A stretch of 59,108 nucleotides of DNA. It comes from UBA9655 sp964597045 (GTDB lineage: Bacteria > Pseudomonadota > Alphaproteobacteria > UBA9655). Below are positions 25,213-34,388 of the stretch, in pieces (position 1 is the first letter of the stretch; the number at the start of each line of letters is the position of its first letter). Below the pieces are notes generated by a model. That model had not been told where the DNA came from. It saw nothing but the letters and a program-made list of their open reading frames with translations, and searched no databases. The stretch covers positions 1-59,108 of the forward strand of contig CAZQWE010000010.1 in assembly GCA_964597045.1 (NCBI GenBank), read 5' to 3'. The translations under genes were made by a program, and so were the position numbers.

Positions 25213-27180
25213 ATGATTAACAGAAATACCCAAACACTATTCTTTCAACCCTTATTGTTACTAGGGTTTCTATGTAGCATCCCGGCTTTTTTATTTTGTT
25301 ATCATCATGTTTTGAATTTATTTTACGTGACAGGTTGTCCTTTAGAAGATCAGGGGATTTGCGCTTACTTGATGTGGCGTAACGATTTTTACGTTCAGCT
25401 ACCGCCTGCAATTGGTGAAATTTGGGGCCCAGATTATTTTCCTGCCCACTTTAGTCTTATATTTTCTTTAACTTCCTTTATTAGCAAAATTGTTGATATT
25501 GGTATGATTGAATTTTTTGCTTTATTCCATGGTTTGAGTCATGGCTTGTTAGCCCTATCTTTGTTTTATCTCTTTGCGAGACTTTATAAGTTAACGGCAC
25601 CCTTCCATATTATTCTGTCATTTGTTTTATCCATATTGTTTTCATTTAGCGGGCTATCAGTATCTTCTATGTATTATCCTCATTACGAGATGCTTTTTAT
25701 ACCCTTAGCCGGATTGTTTTTAGGCATTTTGGTTCAAAAAAGACCCCTGGTGGCATTACCCTTTTTTATCCTTTGTCTCACCATAAGGGAATGCTCTGGA
25801 TTTCATTTGTTGAGTATTTTATTTTTTCTTATTTTAATTGATTACTTTTATAAAAAGAAAATTTACAAACCCTTTCTATACTATGCAGCTGCTGCACTTG
25901 TTTTCAGTGTAACTGCAGTTATTATACAGAAAATCTTGCGAAATGGTGGACTCTCAAATTTATCGGATATGTACCTTGGTTCACCTCCTTATGCCCACCT
26001 TACATGGGATTTACTAAAGGAAAGAGTATTTCATATTTACACAACTAAAGGACATTTTTATGTACCTCTCGTAATCATAACTCTATGGTCAATCGTTTCA
26101 AAACGATATTACTTATTGTTAGGTATAGTTGCTGCATTGCCTTGGTTTCTTTTTAACTTTCTGGCTTTAGCCACATGGCCTGCAGGTCTCTATTTTTACT
26201 ATGGTATATTTTATTTATTGATCTTCTTTTGGCCCTTGCTTGCTATTCGGGAGTTCTATGAGGATAACATTACGCAGTCAATAAAAAATGAAGTTTTGAC
26301 ATGGTACAGTCTCATTATATTAGCGGCAGTTTTTTTTAATAACCCAATTAATTTGAATGACTTTTATCTTAAGCCAGAAGTGAGTCAAAATGAATCCTTT
26401 TACAAGCTGCAAACATTACTAAATCATAATATTGATCAACTCGGAAAGACTTACGTTGATGCGCAAGTAGCCTCTTTAGCCCCCAATCAGTTTTCAAAGA
26501 AACAAATATTATACTTAAGAAATGTACCTGTTGAGGAACGACGTAAATTTTTTGGTAATCCTGATCCAGAAATAATAGATAATGATAAAGCAGACACTGT
26601 AATTTACTATAATTATTATAATAGTAATAACCTAAATTATTTTTATACAATCCTTTCAGAATTGCCATTTCTCTATAGATTAAATGGTACTTATTTATAT
26701 CTTGCGACGAGAAAAAGTCCAAAGGAGATACCTGCTTTTGCTTCTCTCATGACTTTAGTTGATTACCCTCATGATCAAAAACTAAAAAGTTTTTATCTAA
26801 GTGAGGTATTCCAAAATGTGATGTTTAGAAATGACGTAAGATGGGATCAGGGAAATATCCGTGTTCCTTTGAAAGGGGGGCCTGGAATTGCAATTTATAC
26901 GAAACCTGTACTCATTCCTAAAGGAAAATATTGTGTAAACTTTGAGGTTCAAGAAACTCAGGTTCAGGATGTTAATAAACCTATCTTAACAATAGATGTT
27001 GCGATTGAAGATAGGGTTGTTGCAAAGGAAGAAGTATTCACGAATGATAAAAATAAGATCGTAAATTTTTGTTTTCCTATAGAATACAATCTACCGCATG
27101 CTTATTATAGTATTAGGATTTGGGATCATCAAAATGCAGAAATTCTGCTGAAAGCCCTAAATTTAAAATCAAGTAACTAA
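25213..27180 (+). CDS. Polytopic membrane protein, DUF2079-like
   Basis: This 655-residue protein has about ten membrane helices in the first ~385 residues and a C-terminal soluble region of ~270 residues. The N-terminal part resembles DUF2079 proteins: a short motif with DQGICAYLMWRNDF (an acidic loop after helix 1), DYFPAHFSLIFSL, a helix with YYPHYEMLFIPLAGLFLGIL, and CLTIRECSGFHLLSILFFLI at the place where DUF2079 proteins have a conserved acidic pair. That family is thought to have a GT-C glycosyltransferase fold, so a lipid-linked sugar substrate is possible. No catalytic residue is proven. The 3' end overlaps the convergent polA gene by four bases. Confidence 0.55.
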   Translation: MINRNTQTLFFQPLLLLGFLCSIPAFLFCYHHVLNLFYVTGCPLEDQGICAYLMWRNDFYVQLPPAIGEIWGPDYFPAHFSLIFSLTSFISKIVDIGMIEFFALFHGLSHGLLALSLFYLFARLYKLTAPFHIILSFVLSILFSFSGLSVSSMYYPHYEMLFIPLAGLFLGILVQKRPLVALPFFILCLTIRECSGFHLLSILFFLILIDYFYKKKIYKPFLYYAAAALVFSVTAVIIQKILRNGGLSNLSDMYLGSPPYAHLTWDLLKERVFHIYTTKGHFYVPLVIITLWSIVSKRYYLLLGIVAALPWFLFNFLALATWPAGLYFYYGIFYLLIFFWPLLAIREFYEDNITQSIKNEVLTWYSLIILAAVFFNNPINLNDFYLKPEVSQNESFYKLQTLLNHNIDQLGKTYVDAQVASLAPNQFSKKQILYLRNVPVEERRKFFGNPDPEIIDNDKADTVIYYNYYNSNNLNYFYTILSELPFLYRLNGTYLYLATRKSPKEIPAFASLMTLVDYPHDQKLKSFYLSEVFQNVMFRNDVRWDQGNIRVPLKGGPGIAIYTKPVLIPKGKYCVNFEVQETQVQDVNKPILTIDVAIEDRVVAKEEVFTNDKNKIVNFCFPIEYNLPHAYYSIRIWDHQNAEILLKALNLKSSN

Positions 27181-29876
27181 ACTTCTGCCCAAGTATTGCC
27201 TACATTTGCTTCAGCAATAAGAGGAACAGATAAAGTCACAATGGATTGCATTGTATTCACGATCAACGACTTAGCTTTATCTATATCTTTCTCTTCAATC
27301 TCAAAGATGAGCTCATCATGAACTTGCAACAGCATATGGGCAGCAAGGCGTTGCTCTTTAAGGAGTCTGTCCAGTTTAATCATCGCCTTTTTGATGATGT
27401 CTGCGTTACCGCCTTGTAGCGGAGCATTGATGGCTTGTCTTTCTGCAAAATTCCGCCTTGAGGGATCACTAGAATTGACGTCCTGAATGAAGCATTTCCG
27501 TCCCAAAAGACTCAAAACATAACCTTTCTCCCTTGCTTCCGTTTTCATGCGTTCCATATAGTCTTGGATACCTGGATAGAGTTTGAAGTAGGTATTAATT
27601 TGAAGAGCTGCTTCTTCTCGGGTAATGCCCAATTGCCGAGCGAGACCAAAGGGGCTGATCCCATAGACAATGCCAAAGTTAATGGCTTTAGCCCGTTGCC
27701 TCAGCTCTGATGAGACTTGATCCAGAGGAATGCCAAAGACGTGGGAAGCCGTTTCCGTATGTATATCCTTGTTTTCCCGAAAAGCTTTCTGGAGCTGCGG
27801 GATGCCTGCCATATGAGCGAGGAGTCGAAGCTCGATTTGTGAGTAGTCGACAGAGAGTAGTTTCATACCTGGTGCGGCAATAAAAGCTGAACGGATCTTC
27901 TTCCCATCTTCAGAACGGATCGGAATGTTTTGAAGATTTGGATCAGAGGAAGCCAGTCTTCCTGTAGACGTTGCCGCCATCGCATAAGAGGTATGGACAC
28001 GCCCTGTCTTCGGGTTGATTTGCTGTGACAATGTGTCTGTGTAGGTACTCTTTAATTTCGCGAGTCCGCGCCATTCGAGAAGCTTGTCAGCAATGACAAA
28101 TCCTTGTTCAGAAAGGCTCTCGAGCACGTCAGCTGCTGTGCCATAAGCGCCTGTTTTCCCCTTCTTTCCTCCGGGAAGCTTCAGCTTTTCAAAGAGAATA
28201 TCCCCGAGTTGCTTAGGGGATCCCACATTAAATTCCTCACCCACATCAGTTTGGATTTGCTTCTGAATCTCTTCGAGTCGCTTCTCAAAATCACTACTCA
28301 ATCTTTTGAGAACAAGGGGGTCAACCTTAATACCCCGATATTCCATGGTAACAAGAACGGGTATCAAAGGTCTTTCAAGGGTTTCATAAACTGTGCATTG
28401 ATGCTCTTTCAGAACGCGTGGTTTCAGAAAGTCGTATAAACGGTAGGTGATGTCTGCGTCTTCTGCTGAATAGGTGAGCGCCTTTTCAAGCGGAACCTTA
28501 TCGAAAGTAACTTGCGCGCGTCCTGTTCCCACAACGTCTTGGTATTTAATCGTGTCATAATCCAAGTGAAGCTTTGCAAGCTCATCCATGCCATGGCCAT
28601 GTTGTGTGCCATCTAGAATATACGAAATCACCATGGTGTCATCTAAAGGACTGATCTCAATATCGTATTTCTTGAGCACAAGAGCATCATACTTAATGTT
28701 CTGCCCAATCTTCAGAATCGCAGGATCCGCCAGCAATGGTCGCAGCAAATCAAGGGCTTCTTTAATAGGAATTTGTTTCGGTGTTGATCCTGGATTTAAT
28801 AGATCTCGTACTTCGCCCACATGACCAACGGGGATATAGCATCCTTGATTTTTCTCCGTTGAAAGGGAAATTCCCACAAGTTGAGCTTCCATGGCATCAA
28901 GGGATGTGGTCTCTGTATCAAAAGCAACAATGCCTTTTTGCCGGATGAGATCAATCCATTTCTGAAGAGCAGCTTTATCTTGAACAAGTTCGTATTCCTC
29001 TTTCATTGAAGGAGCTGTTGGGTTCTCCTTTTCAAGGCGATGGATGAGGGCATTAAAACTCTGCTCTTTCAAAAAGGGAATGGCCTTTTCAGGATAGAAA
29101 GGCTTCACGGCAAATGCCTCAAGTGGCTCGGCATCTGGCACATCATCCTTAAGTTTAACCAACTCTTTCGAAATACGTGCCTTATCCGCATTGAGGGTCA
29201 AGGCTTCTCGACGCTTTGGTTGTTTGATTTCATCAACCCGACTCAAGAGAGTCTCAAGGTTTCCATAAGTGTTTATCAGCTCCGCGGCGGTCTTAATTCC
29301 GATTCCAGGGACGCCTGGAACATTGTCAGAAGAATCCCCCGCAAGAGCTTGAACATCCACAACTTGAGAGGGTGGAACACCAAACTTTTCCTTCACTTCC
29401 TCAACCCCAATCATCCTGTTTTTGATGGGGTCGAGCATGCGAACATTACCGCCCACAAGTTGCATCAGATCTTTATCGGAGGAGACGATGGTCACTTCAC
29501 CAGGTTGAGAATGTGCGTAAGTTGCAATCAGATCATCCGCTTCATATCCTTCCTTTTGAATGTGAGGTACGTTAAACGCCTCACAGGCTTGTCTGATTAG
29601 GGAGAATTGAGGAATGAGTTCGGGAGGTGTTTCCTCACGATTCGCTTTATATTCGGGGTAAATTTGATTGCGGAAATTCTCACGAGCGGCGTCAAAAATA
29701 ACAACTAGATAATCAGGATTTTGCTCCCTAAGGAGTTTGATGAGCATGTTGGTAAATCCAAGGACGGCCCCAACCGGTGTTCCATCAGCCCTGGTCAAAG
29801 GAGGGAGGGCATGAAATGCCCTAAAGATATAACCAGATCCATCCACTAAGTATATTTGAGCAGGCTTTTGAGACAT
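27177..29876 (-). CDS. polA: DNA polymerase I
   Basis: At 899 residues all three domains are present. A 5'-3' exonuclease (VDGSGYIFRAFHALPPLTR, EGYEADDLIATYA, SSDKDLMQLV, LAGDSSDNVPGVPGIGIKTAA) is followed by a 3'-5' proofreading domain with DEDD residues (VAFDTETTSLDAMEAQLVGIS, then IGQNIKYDALVLK and YSAEDADITYRLY). The polymerase has motif A (LLSVDYSQIELRLLAHMAG), motif B (RQRAKAINFGIVYGISPFGLA) and motif C (LLQVHDELIFE). It fills gaps after primer removal and during repair. It is a single gene 71 bases downstream of mfd in transcription order. Confidence 0.98.
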   Translation of the reverse strand: MSQKPAQIYLVDGSGYIFRAFHALPPLTRADGTPVGAVLGFTNMLIKLLREQNPDYLVVIFDAARENFRNQIYPEYKANREETPPELIPQFSLIRQACEAFNVPHIQKEGYEADDLIATYAHSQPGEVTIVSSDKDLMQLVGGNVRMLDPIKNRMIGVEEVKEKFGVPPSQVVDVQALAGDSSDNVPGVPGIGIKTAAELINTYGNLETLLSRVDEIKQPKRREALTLNADKARISKELVKLKDDVPDAEPLEAFAVKPFYPEKAIPFLKEQSFNALIHRLEKENPTAPSMKEEYELVQDKAALQKWIDLIRQKGIVAFDTETTSLDAMEAQLVGISLSTEKNQGCYIPVGHVGEVRDLLNPGSTPKQIPIKEALDLLRPLLADPAILKIGQNIKYDALVLKKYDIEISPLDDTMVISYILDGTQHGHGMDELAKLHLDYDTIKYQDVVGTGRAQVTFDKVPLEKALTYSAEDADITYRLYDFLKPRVLKEHQCTVYETLERPLIPVLVTMEYRGIKVDPLVLKRLSSDFEKRLEEIQKQIQTDVGEEFNVGSPKQLGDILFEKLKLPGGKKGKTGAYGTAADVLESLSEQGFVIADKLLEWRGLAKLKSTYTDTLSQQINPKTGRVHTSYAMAATSTGRLASSDPNLQNIPIRSEDGKKIRSAFIAAPGMKLLSVDYSQIELRLLAHMAGIPQLQKAFRENKDIHTETASHVFGIPLDQVSSELRQRAKAINFGIVYGISPFGLARQLGITREEAALQINTYFKLYPGIQDYMERMKTEAREKGYVLSLLGRKCFIQDVNSSDPSRRNFAERQAINAPLQGGNADIIKKAMIKLDRLLKEQRLAAHMLLQVHDELIFEIEEKDIDKAKSLIVNTMQSIVTLSVPLIAEANVGNTWAEV

Positions 29877-29947
29877 AAAAATTATCCTTCTTGGTATCTC
29901 TCTTTCGTAGATTGCATGGGCCGAAAGGTCAATGACTAAGGCTTTTA

Positions 29948-32900
29948 CTATACCATCGACACCAAATCTTCAAGGATTTGAGCTGTGATTTTGAGCTTAT
30001 CCTCAGGTGTGTTGAAGTTCCTTATATACACAATCCGTTGATCAGGCCTGACTTTCGCTGTTCCTTTTTGACCTGCAATATGGGCGAGGAGTACTTCAGG
30101 ATTCTTGAAGGTATTTTGGTAAAAGCCGATCAGAAGTCCCTTTGACCCCACTTCAATCTTATCCACGTTAGCTTGCTTACAAAGAGATTTGAGATAGATG
30201 ACTTCAAGAAGGTTTTTGACTTCCGAAGGAAGGGGGCCAAAACGATCCATGAGCTCAATGGAAAATCCATCAATTTCATCGCGGGTTATCAGGTCACTCA
30301 TACGTTTATAAAGACTGAGACGTAAGCCCAAGTCACCGACATACGTTTCAGGAATAAGGACAGGAAGACCGGTGCTGATATGAGGTGTCCAGTCGGAAGA
30401 GATGTACTTTTCCCCTAAACCGTCCGCTTTATGAGCAGCAATAGCTTCTTCAAGCATGTGTTGGTAAAGCTCAACGCCCACTTCACGGATATGACCGGAT
30501 TGTTCTTCACCTACAAGATTTCCCGCGCCTCTAATATCCATGTCATGGCTGGCAAGAGTAAAGCCTGCACCTAGGGTATCAAGGGATTGTATAACTTCAA
30601 GGCGCTTTTGCGCTTCTTGAGTCAAGATTTGACCCGCAGGATAAGTTAAATAGGCATATCCCCTGACTTTTGCGCGGCCAATCCGTCCTCGAAGCTGATA
30701 CAGTTGAGCCAGACCAAAGAGGTCGGCTCGGTGAATAATCATCGTATTTGCGCGAGGAATATCAATCCCTGATTCAATGATGTTCGTGGAAAGGAGAACA
30801 TCAAACTTCCCGTCATAAAAATCGGTCATGACGTTCTCAAGTGCTGTTGGAGACATTTGACCATTTGCGATGGCAAACTTCACTTCCGGCACGAATTGCT
30901 TCAATCGATCTGCAACTTTATCAAGATCAGCGATGCGAGGACAAACATAGAAAGTTTGTCCCCCCCTGAATTGCTCACGTAAAATGGCCTCACGCATAAC
31001 CATAGCGTCAAAGGGAAGAACGAAGGTTCGGACGGCCATGCGGTCAAGAGGTGGAGTTGTAATAAGACTCATCTCACGAACACCGGAAAGGGCCATTTGT
31101 AATGTACGTGGGATAGGTGTTGCGGTTAAGGTAAGAACATGGATATCAGCCTTGAGATTCTTGAGCCGTTCCTTTTGGGCTACGCCAAAGTGTTGTTCTT
31201 CATCCACAATAAGAAGTCCTAAGTCATTGAACTCAATAGACTTTGCAAGAATAGCATGGGTTCCGATCAGGAGATTAATTTCCCCAGTTTTAAGCTGTTC
31301 CTTAATGAGGGAGGCTTCTCTTGGTTTGACAAGGCGAGAAAGTTGTCCAACCCGAAGTCCCGTATCTCTAAAACGGGAGGAGAAAGACTGGTAATGTTGT
31401 CGGGCAAGGAGGGTAGTCGGGACAACAATGGCTACTTGCTTTCCACTAGATGCGGCCACAAAGGCAGCACGCATGGCCACCTCTGTCTTTCCAAAACCTA
31501 CATCCCCACAGATCAGGCGATCCATGGGTTTTCCCTTTACTAAATCATCGAAGACATCAGCTATGGCTGTCAGCTGATCATCGGTCTCTGGATAAGGGAA
31601 ACGTGCTGCAAATTCTTCATAAAACCCTTCAGGTTTATGGAGGATATCCGCACTGTGAAGCTCTCTAGCTGCAGCAATCTTCAGCAAATAATCGGCAACT
31701 TCTTTGAGGCGCTTTTTAACACGAGCTTTGCGGGCTTGCCAAGCAACGCCTCCTAAACGGTCAAGTGTTGCAAGGGCATCTGAGGCACCATATCGTGATA
31801 GAACTTCAATGTTTTCTACAGGAACATAAAGCTTATCTCCACCATCATATACAACATCCAAAAAATCATGGGGAACTCGATCGATTTCCATCGTCTTAAG
31901 CCCTTCATAACGCCCAATGCCATGTTCCGCGTGAACGACAAAATCCCCAACACTGAGAGATGAAATCTCTTGAATAAAAAGATCACTTCGTTTCTTTGAT
32001 TTAAGAGGACGGCCCATTCGTTCACCGAGTATGTCCTCCTCTGTGAGGATAACAAGCCCAGGAGCTTGAAAGCCATGATCCATCTCAAAGGTTGCCAAGG
32101 CAGGTGAGGTTTCGGCCATAAACTCTTCAAAGGAGGTCACACGCCTGAGTTTTGTGTAATGGTGCTCTTCTAAGATGGTTGCAAGTCTTTCTGATGAGCC
32201 TGGCGTGACTCCCACGATAAGTATGCGATTCCCTTCTTTTTGGAATGATTCGAGAGTCTCTTTAACGGACTCGAAAACATTTTCCTGAGAAGCTCTTGAT
32301 CTCGCAAAGGATGGGGCAACTTTTCCACCCATCTCTATCACCGATCCTTGAGGAGGTAAGAAGGGTGTCATCACAACCTTCCTTTGCTCTGGTATCATAC
32401 TTTCCCAAGTGTCCTCAAGGGTATATAGCTTTTCTGGAGGAAGGGGATGATAAGGAATACCGTGTTTTTCAAGAGACTCAAACTCAATACGGGTTTTATA
32501 ATGATCCTGGATTTGTTCAATATGGACAGATCGCGCTTCTTCAAGGCGGTTGTCCAGACAATAAAGAGCTGACTTTGTGTAGGCTGAAAGCGTTTCTAAG
32601 TGAGTATAAAAAAGTGGGAGCCAATGTTCATAACCGGAATAGGGTCTGCCTTCCGAGATGGCTGAATATAAAGGATCTGTAGATGAGGGAGTTCCAAAAA
32701 TTTCACGGTATCCCTTTCGAAATCTTTCAATCGTCTCATCGTTAAGCATAATCTCTCCCATAGGTTTTAAGGTGAGCTGGTCAACTTTACCTATACTCAC
32801 TTGAGAGAGAGGATCAAAAGTTCGAATGGACTCAAGAGTCGGGCCAAAAAAGTCTAGACGAAAAGGTGTAGGATACCCTGGGGGAAAGAGATCAATCAAG

Positions 32901-33385
32901 CCGCCTCTGACAGCAAATTCTCCCCATTCTCTCACGGTTTCCCGTCTGATAAAGCCGTTATGGTTGAGGTGGGTAATAAAGACTTCATGCTTAATGTCTA
33001 TGCCAGATTTTATTGTCCACAGGCGTCCTTGGAAAGCGTGAGAAGGGGGGAGCTTTTGGAGAAAAGCTTGAATAGTTGTTATCAAAAGGTAAGGTGTTTC
33101 GCCATCCATGAGTGCTGTTAGTGTGTTAAGACGTTGAGCAAGGATATCAGGATGTGGTGACGTTCGGTCGTACGGTAAGCAATCCCAGCCAGGGAAATAC
33201 AAGACGTCATGAGAGGGGTTGAAAAAACCCATCTGTTCCTTGATTCTTTGGGCTCGTGCTTCATCTCGAGCAATATAAACAACGTGTTTCTCTCGAGAAG
33301 TGAGCTCGCTCAATATAAGCGCATCAAACCCATCAGGAATGCCAGAAAGGAGTGCGGGAGGAGTTATGGGGGGTAAGAAGTTCAT
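29948..33385 (-). CDS. mfd: Transcription-repair coupling factor Mfd
   Basis: The 1145-residue protein has the full domain order. UvrB-homology regions come first (PGWDCLPYDRTSPHPDILAQRLN), then a RNA polymerase-interacting domain (GDFVVHAEHGIGRYEGLKTMEI). A RecG-like translocase follows, with Walker A (CGDVGFGKTEVAMRAAF), DEEQ box (LLIVDEEQHFGVAQKERLK), TATPIPRTLQMALSG and ESGIDIPRANTMIIHRADLFGLAQLYQLRGRIGR, and a C-terminal TRCF domain. It removes stalled RNA polymerase and recruits UvrA. It overlaps sdhE by four bases, a standard alphaproteobacterial pair. Confidence 0.98.
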   Translation of the reverse strand: MNFLPPITPPALLSGIPDGFDALILSELTSREKHVVYIARDEARAQRIKEQMGFFNPSHDVLYFPGWDCLPYDRTSPHPDILAQRLNTLTALMDGETPYLLITTIQAFLQKLPPSHAFQGRLWTIKSGIDIKHEVFITHLNHNGFIRRETVREWGEFAVRGGLIDLFPPGYPTPFRLDFFGPTLESIRTFDPLSQVSIGKVDQLTLKPMGEIMLNDETIERFRKGYREIFGTPSSTDPLYSAISEGRPYSGYEHWLPLFYTHLETLSAYTKSALYCLDNRLEEARSVHIEQIQDHYKTRIEFESLEKHGIPYHPLPPEKLYTLEDTWESMIPEQRKVVMTPFLPPQGSVIEMGGKVAPSFARSRASQENVFESVKETLESFQKEGNRILIVGVTPGSSERLATILEEHHYTKLRRVTSFEEFMAETSPALATFEMDHGFQAPGLVILTEEDILGERMGRPLKSKKRSDLFIQEISSLSVGDFVVHAEHGIGRYEGLKTMEIDRVPHDFLDVVYDGGDKLYVPVENIEVLSRYGASDALATLDRLGGVAWQARKARVKKRLKEVADYLLKIAAARELHSADILHKPEGFYEEFAARFPYPETDDQLTAIADVFDDLVKGKPMDRLICGDVGFGKTEVAMRAAFVAASSGKQVAIVVPTTLLARQHYQSFSSRFRDTGLRVGQLSRLVKPREASLIKEQLKTGEINLLIGTHAILAKSIEFNDLGLLIVDEEQHFGVAQKERLKNLKADIHVLTLTATPIPRTLQMALSGVREMSLITTPPLDRMAVRTFVLPFDAMVMREAILREQFRGGQTFYVCPRIADLDKVADRLKQFVPEVKFAIANGQMSPTALENVMTDFYDGKFDVLLSTNIIESGIDIPRANTMIIHRADLFGLAQLYQLRGRIGRAKVRGYAYLTYPAGQILTQEAQKRLEVIQSLDTLGAGFTLASHDMDIRGAGNLVGEEQSGHIREVGVELYQHMLEEAIAAHKADGLGEKYISSDWTPHISTGLPVLIPETYVGDLGLRLSLYKRMSDLITRDEIDGFSIELMDRFGPLPSEVKNLLEVIYLKSLCKQANVDKIEVGSKGLLIGFYQNTFKNPEVLLAHIAGQKGTAKVRPDQRIVYIRNFNTPEDKLKITAQILEDLVSMV

Positions 33386-33642
33386 CTACTCTCTATGGTC
33401 TTTAAAATCGCATTTATAATATGTTTAGGAGCTGTACCCGGAACAGGTTCCTTCTCAAAAAACCAACCATAAAGCTGCTGATCTGGAATGGCAAGTAAAG
33501 CCTCGAATTCCTCAATTTCATCCTGAGTCATAGACCGAATATAGTCTTCTGCATACCCACCCAAAATAATATCCATTTCCCGCATCCCACGGTGCTGGCT
33601 TTGATAGAGAAGACGTTTGCGGTGGTTGTCTTGTGGTGTCAT
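33382..33642 (-). CDS. sdhE: Succinate dehydrogenase assembly factor SdhE
   Basis: This 86-residue protein promotes covalent flavinylation of SdhA. The RGMREMD motif with its essential RGxxE is present, followed by the acidic helix MTQDEIEEFEALLAIPDQQLYGWFF typical of SdhE/YgfY. The ATG at 33642 gives normal family length; the longer frame from 33705 would overlap the toxin gene and adds unrelated residues. It lies upstream of mfd with a four-base overlap. Confidence 0.93.
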   Translation of the reverse strand: MTPQDNHRKRLLYQSQHRGMREMDIILGGYAEDYIRSMTQDEIEEFEALLAIPDQQLYGWFFEKEPVPGTAPKHIINAILKTIESR

Positions 33643-33649
33643 ACTATTC

Positions 33650-34081
33650 TTATGCCCTGATACTTTTAACAAAACCTTCTTTGCTGTAGTCAAGGATTCT
33701 TTCATCTCGTGACATTAGGGGAACGTCTAAGATTCGTGCACTCGCAACTATCAGTCGATCCGCAGGATCTCCATGAAAGTCGTTCGGAAGCGAACAGCTA
33801 TCAACTATTATTTCTGGTGATAAGTCAACTACTTGGATTCCTGGAGCTTCAAGGCTATGCTTTATCCAGGATAAGCAAGGTTGATTAAGGAGAATGCGAT
33901 CTTTGGAATGAAGCATACTTATTTCCCATAAGGATATGCCGCTAATTCCAATGCCTCCCTCATTTGCAACAATTTTTGATAAGTATTCTCGAGATTGAAG
34001 AGCTAAATTCTCATTGCCGCTTATTAACCAAATAAAGACGTGTGTATCAAGTACAAGTTTAATGTTCGGATTTTTCAGCAT
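33650..34081 (-). CDS. PIN-domain toxin (VapC-like ribonuclease)
   Basis: The product has 143 residues. The four acidic PIN residues can be seen: LDTHVFIW (Asp), SLWEISML (Glu), HGDPADRLIVASA (Asp) and MSRDERILDY (Asp). Such toxins cleave RNA, often tRNA or rRNA, when the antitoxin is degraded. The start chosen is the ATG at 34081, which overlaps the antitoxin gene by 23 bases. It ends eight bases before the sdhE start, so the toxin-antitoxin pair may drive transcription into sdhE-mfd. Confidence 0.9.
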   Translation of the reverse strand: MLKNPNIKLVLDTHVFIWLISGNENLALQSREYLSKIVANEGGIGISGISLWEISMLHSKDRILLNQPCLSWIKHSLEAPGIQVVDLSPEIIVDSCSLPNDFHGDPADRLIVASARILDVPLMSRDERILDYSKEGFVKSIRA

Positions 34082-34295
34082 CCCATGTCTCATCAAGGGG
34101 TTCTATTATATTACCCTTCACAGTAACGGAATTTTGCATAAAACCAACTAAATTAATTTGAGTTGTTTCAAATGGTACAAGTTTTGCAACTGGTATTCCT
34201 CGTTTAGTAATAATGACAGTTTCATGTTTTTGTTCAGCAAGATCCATTAATTTTAAACATTTTGCTTTGAATTCACCTGCACTAATTTGTATCAT
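34059..34295 (-). CDS. Phd/YefM-family antitoxin
   Basis: This 78-residue protein begins with the DNA-binding Phd fold: ISAGEFKAKCLKLMDLAEQKHETVIITKRGIPVAKLVPF. The C-terminal tail (GNIIEPLDETWDAEKSEH) would wrap around and inhibit the PIN toxin encoded next. It probably also represses its own promoter. TATGACTATGGTCATATT, an inverted repeat about 15 bases upstream of its start (near 34313-34330), is a candidate operator. Confidence 0.9.
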   Translation of the reverse strand: MIQISAGEFKAKCLKLMDLAEQKHETVIITKRGIPVAKLVPFETTQINLVGFMQNSVTVKGNIIEPLDETWDAEKSEH

Positions 34296-34312
34296 TTCTT
34301 TGTCCTTGGTTA

Positions 34313-34330
34313 TATGACTATGGTCATATT
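34313..34330 (-). promoter_or_regulatory. Candidate operator of the toxin-antitoxin pair
   Basis: TATGACTATGGTCATA is a near-palindrome (TATGAC/GTCATA) just upstream of the Phd-type antitoxin gene, where such antitoxins autorepress. An AT-rich region suitable for a promoter surrounds it. Confidence 0.5.
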
Positions 34331-34388
34331 ATTAAAATAACATACAATTTACTGAAAAGCAATAATCCATAGGTTTCTTTGTGAATAT

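Noticed and set aside
33643..33705. Longer sdhE start
   Set aside because: It would overlap the toxin gene and add residues unlike any SdhE; the ATG at 33642 gives normal length.
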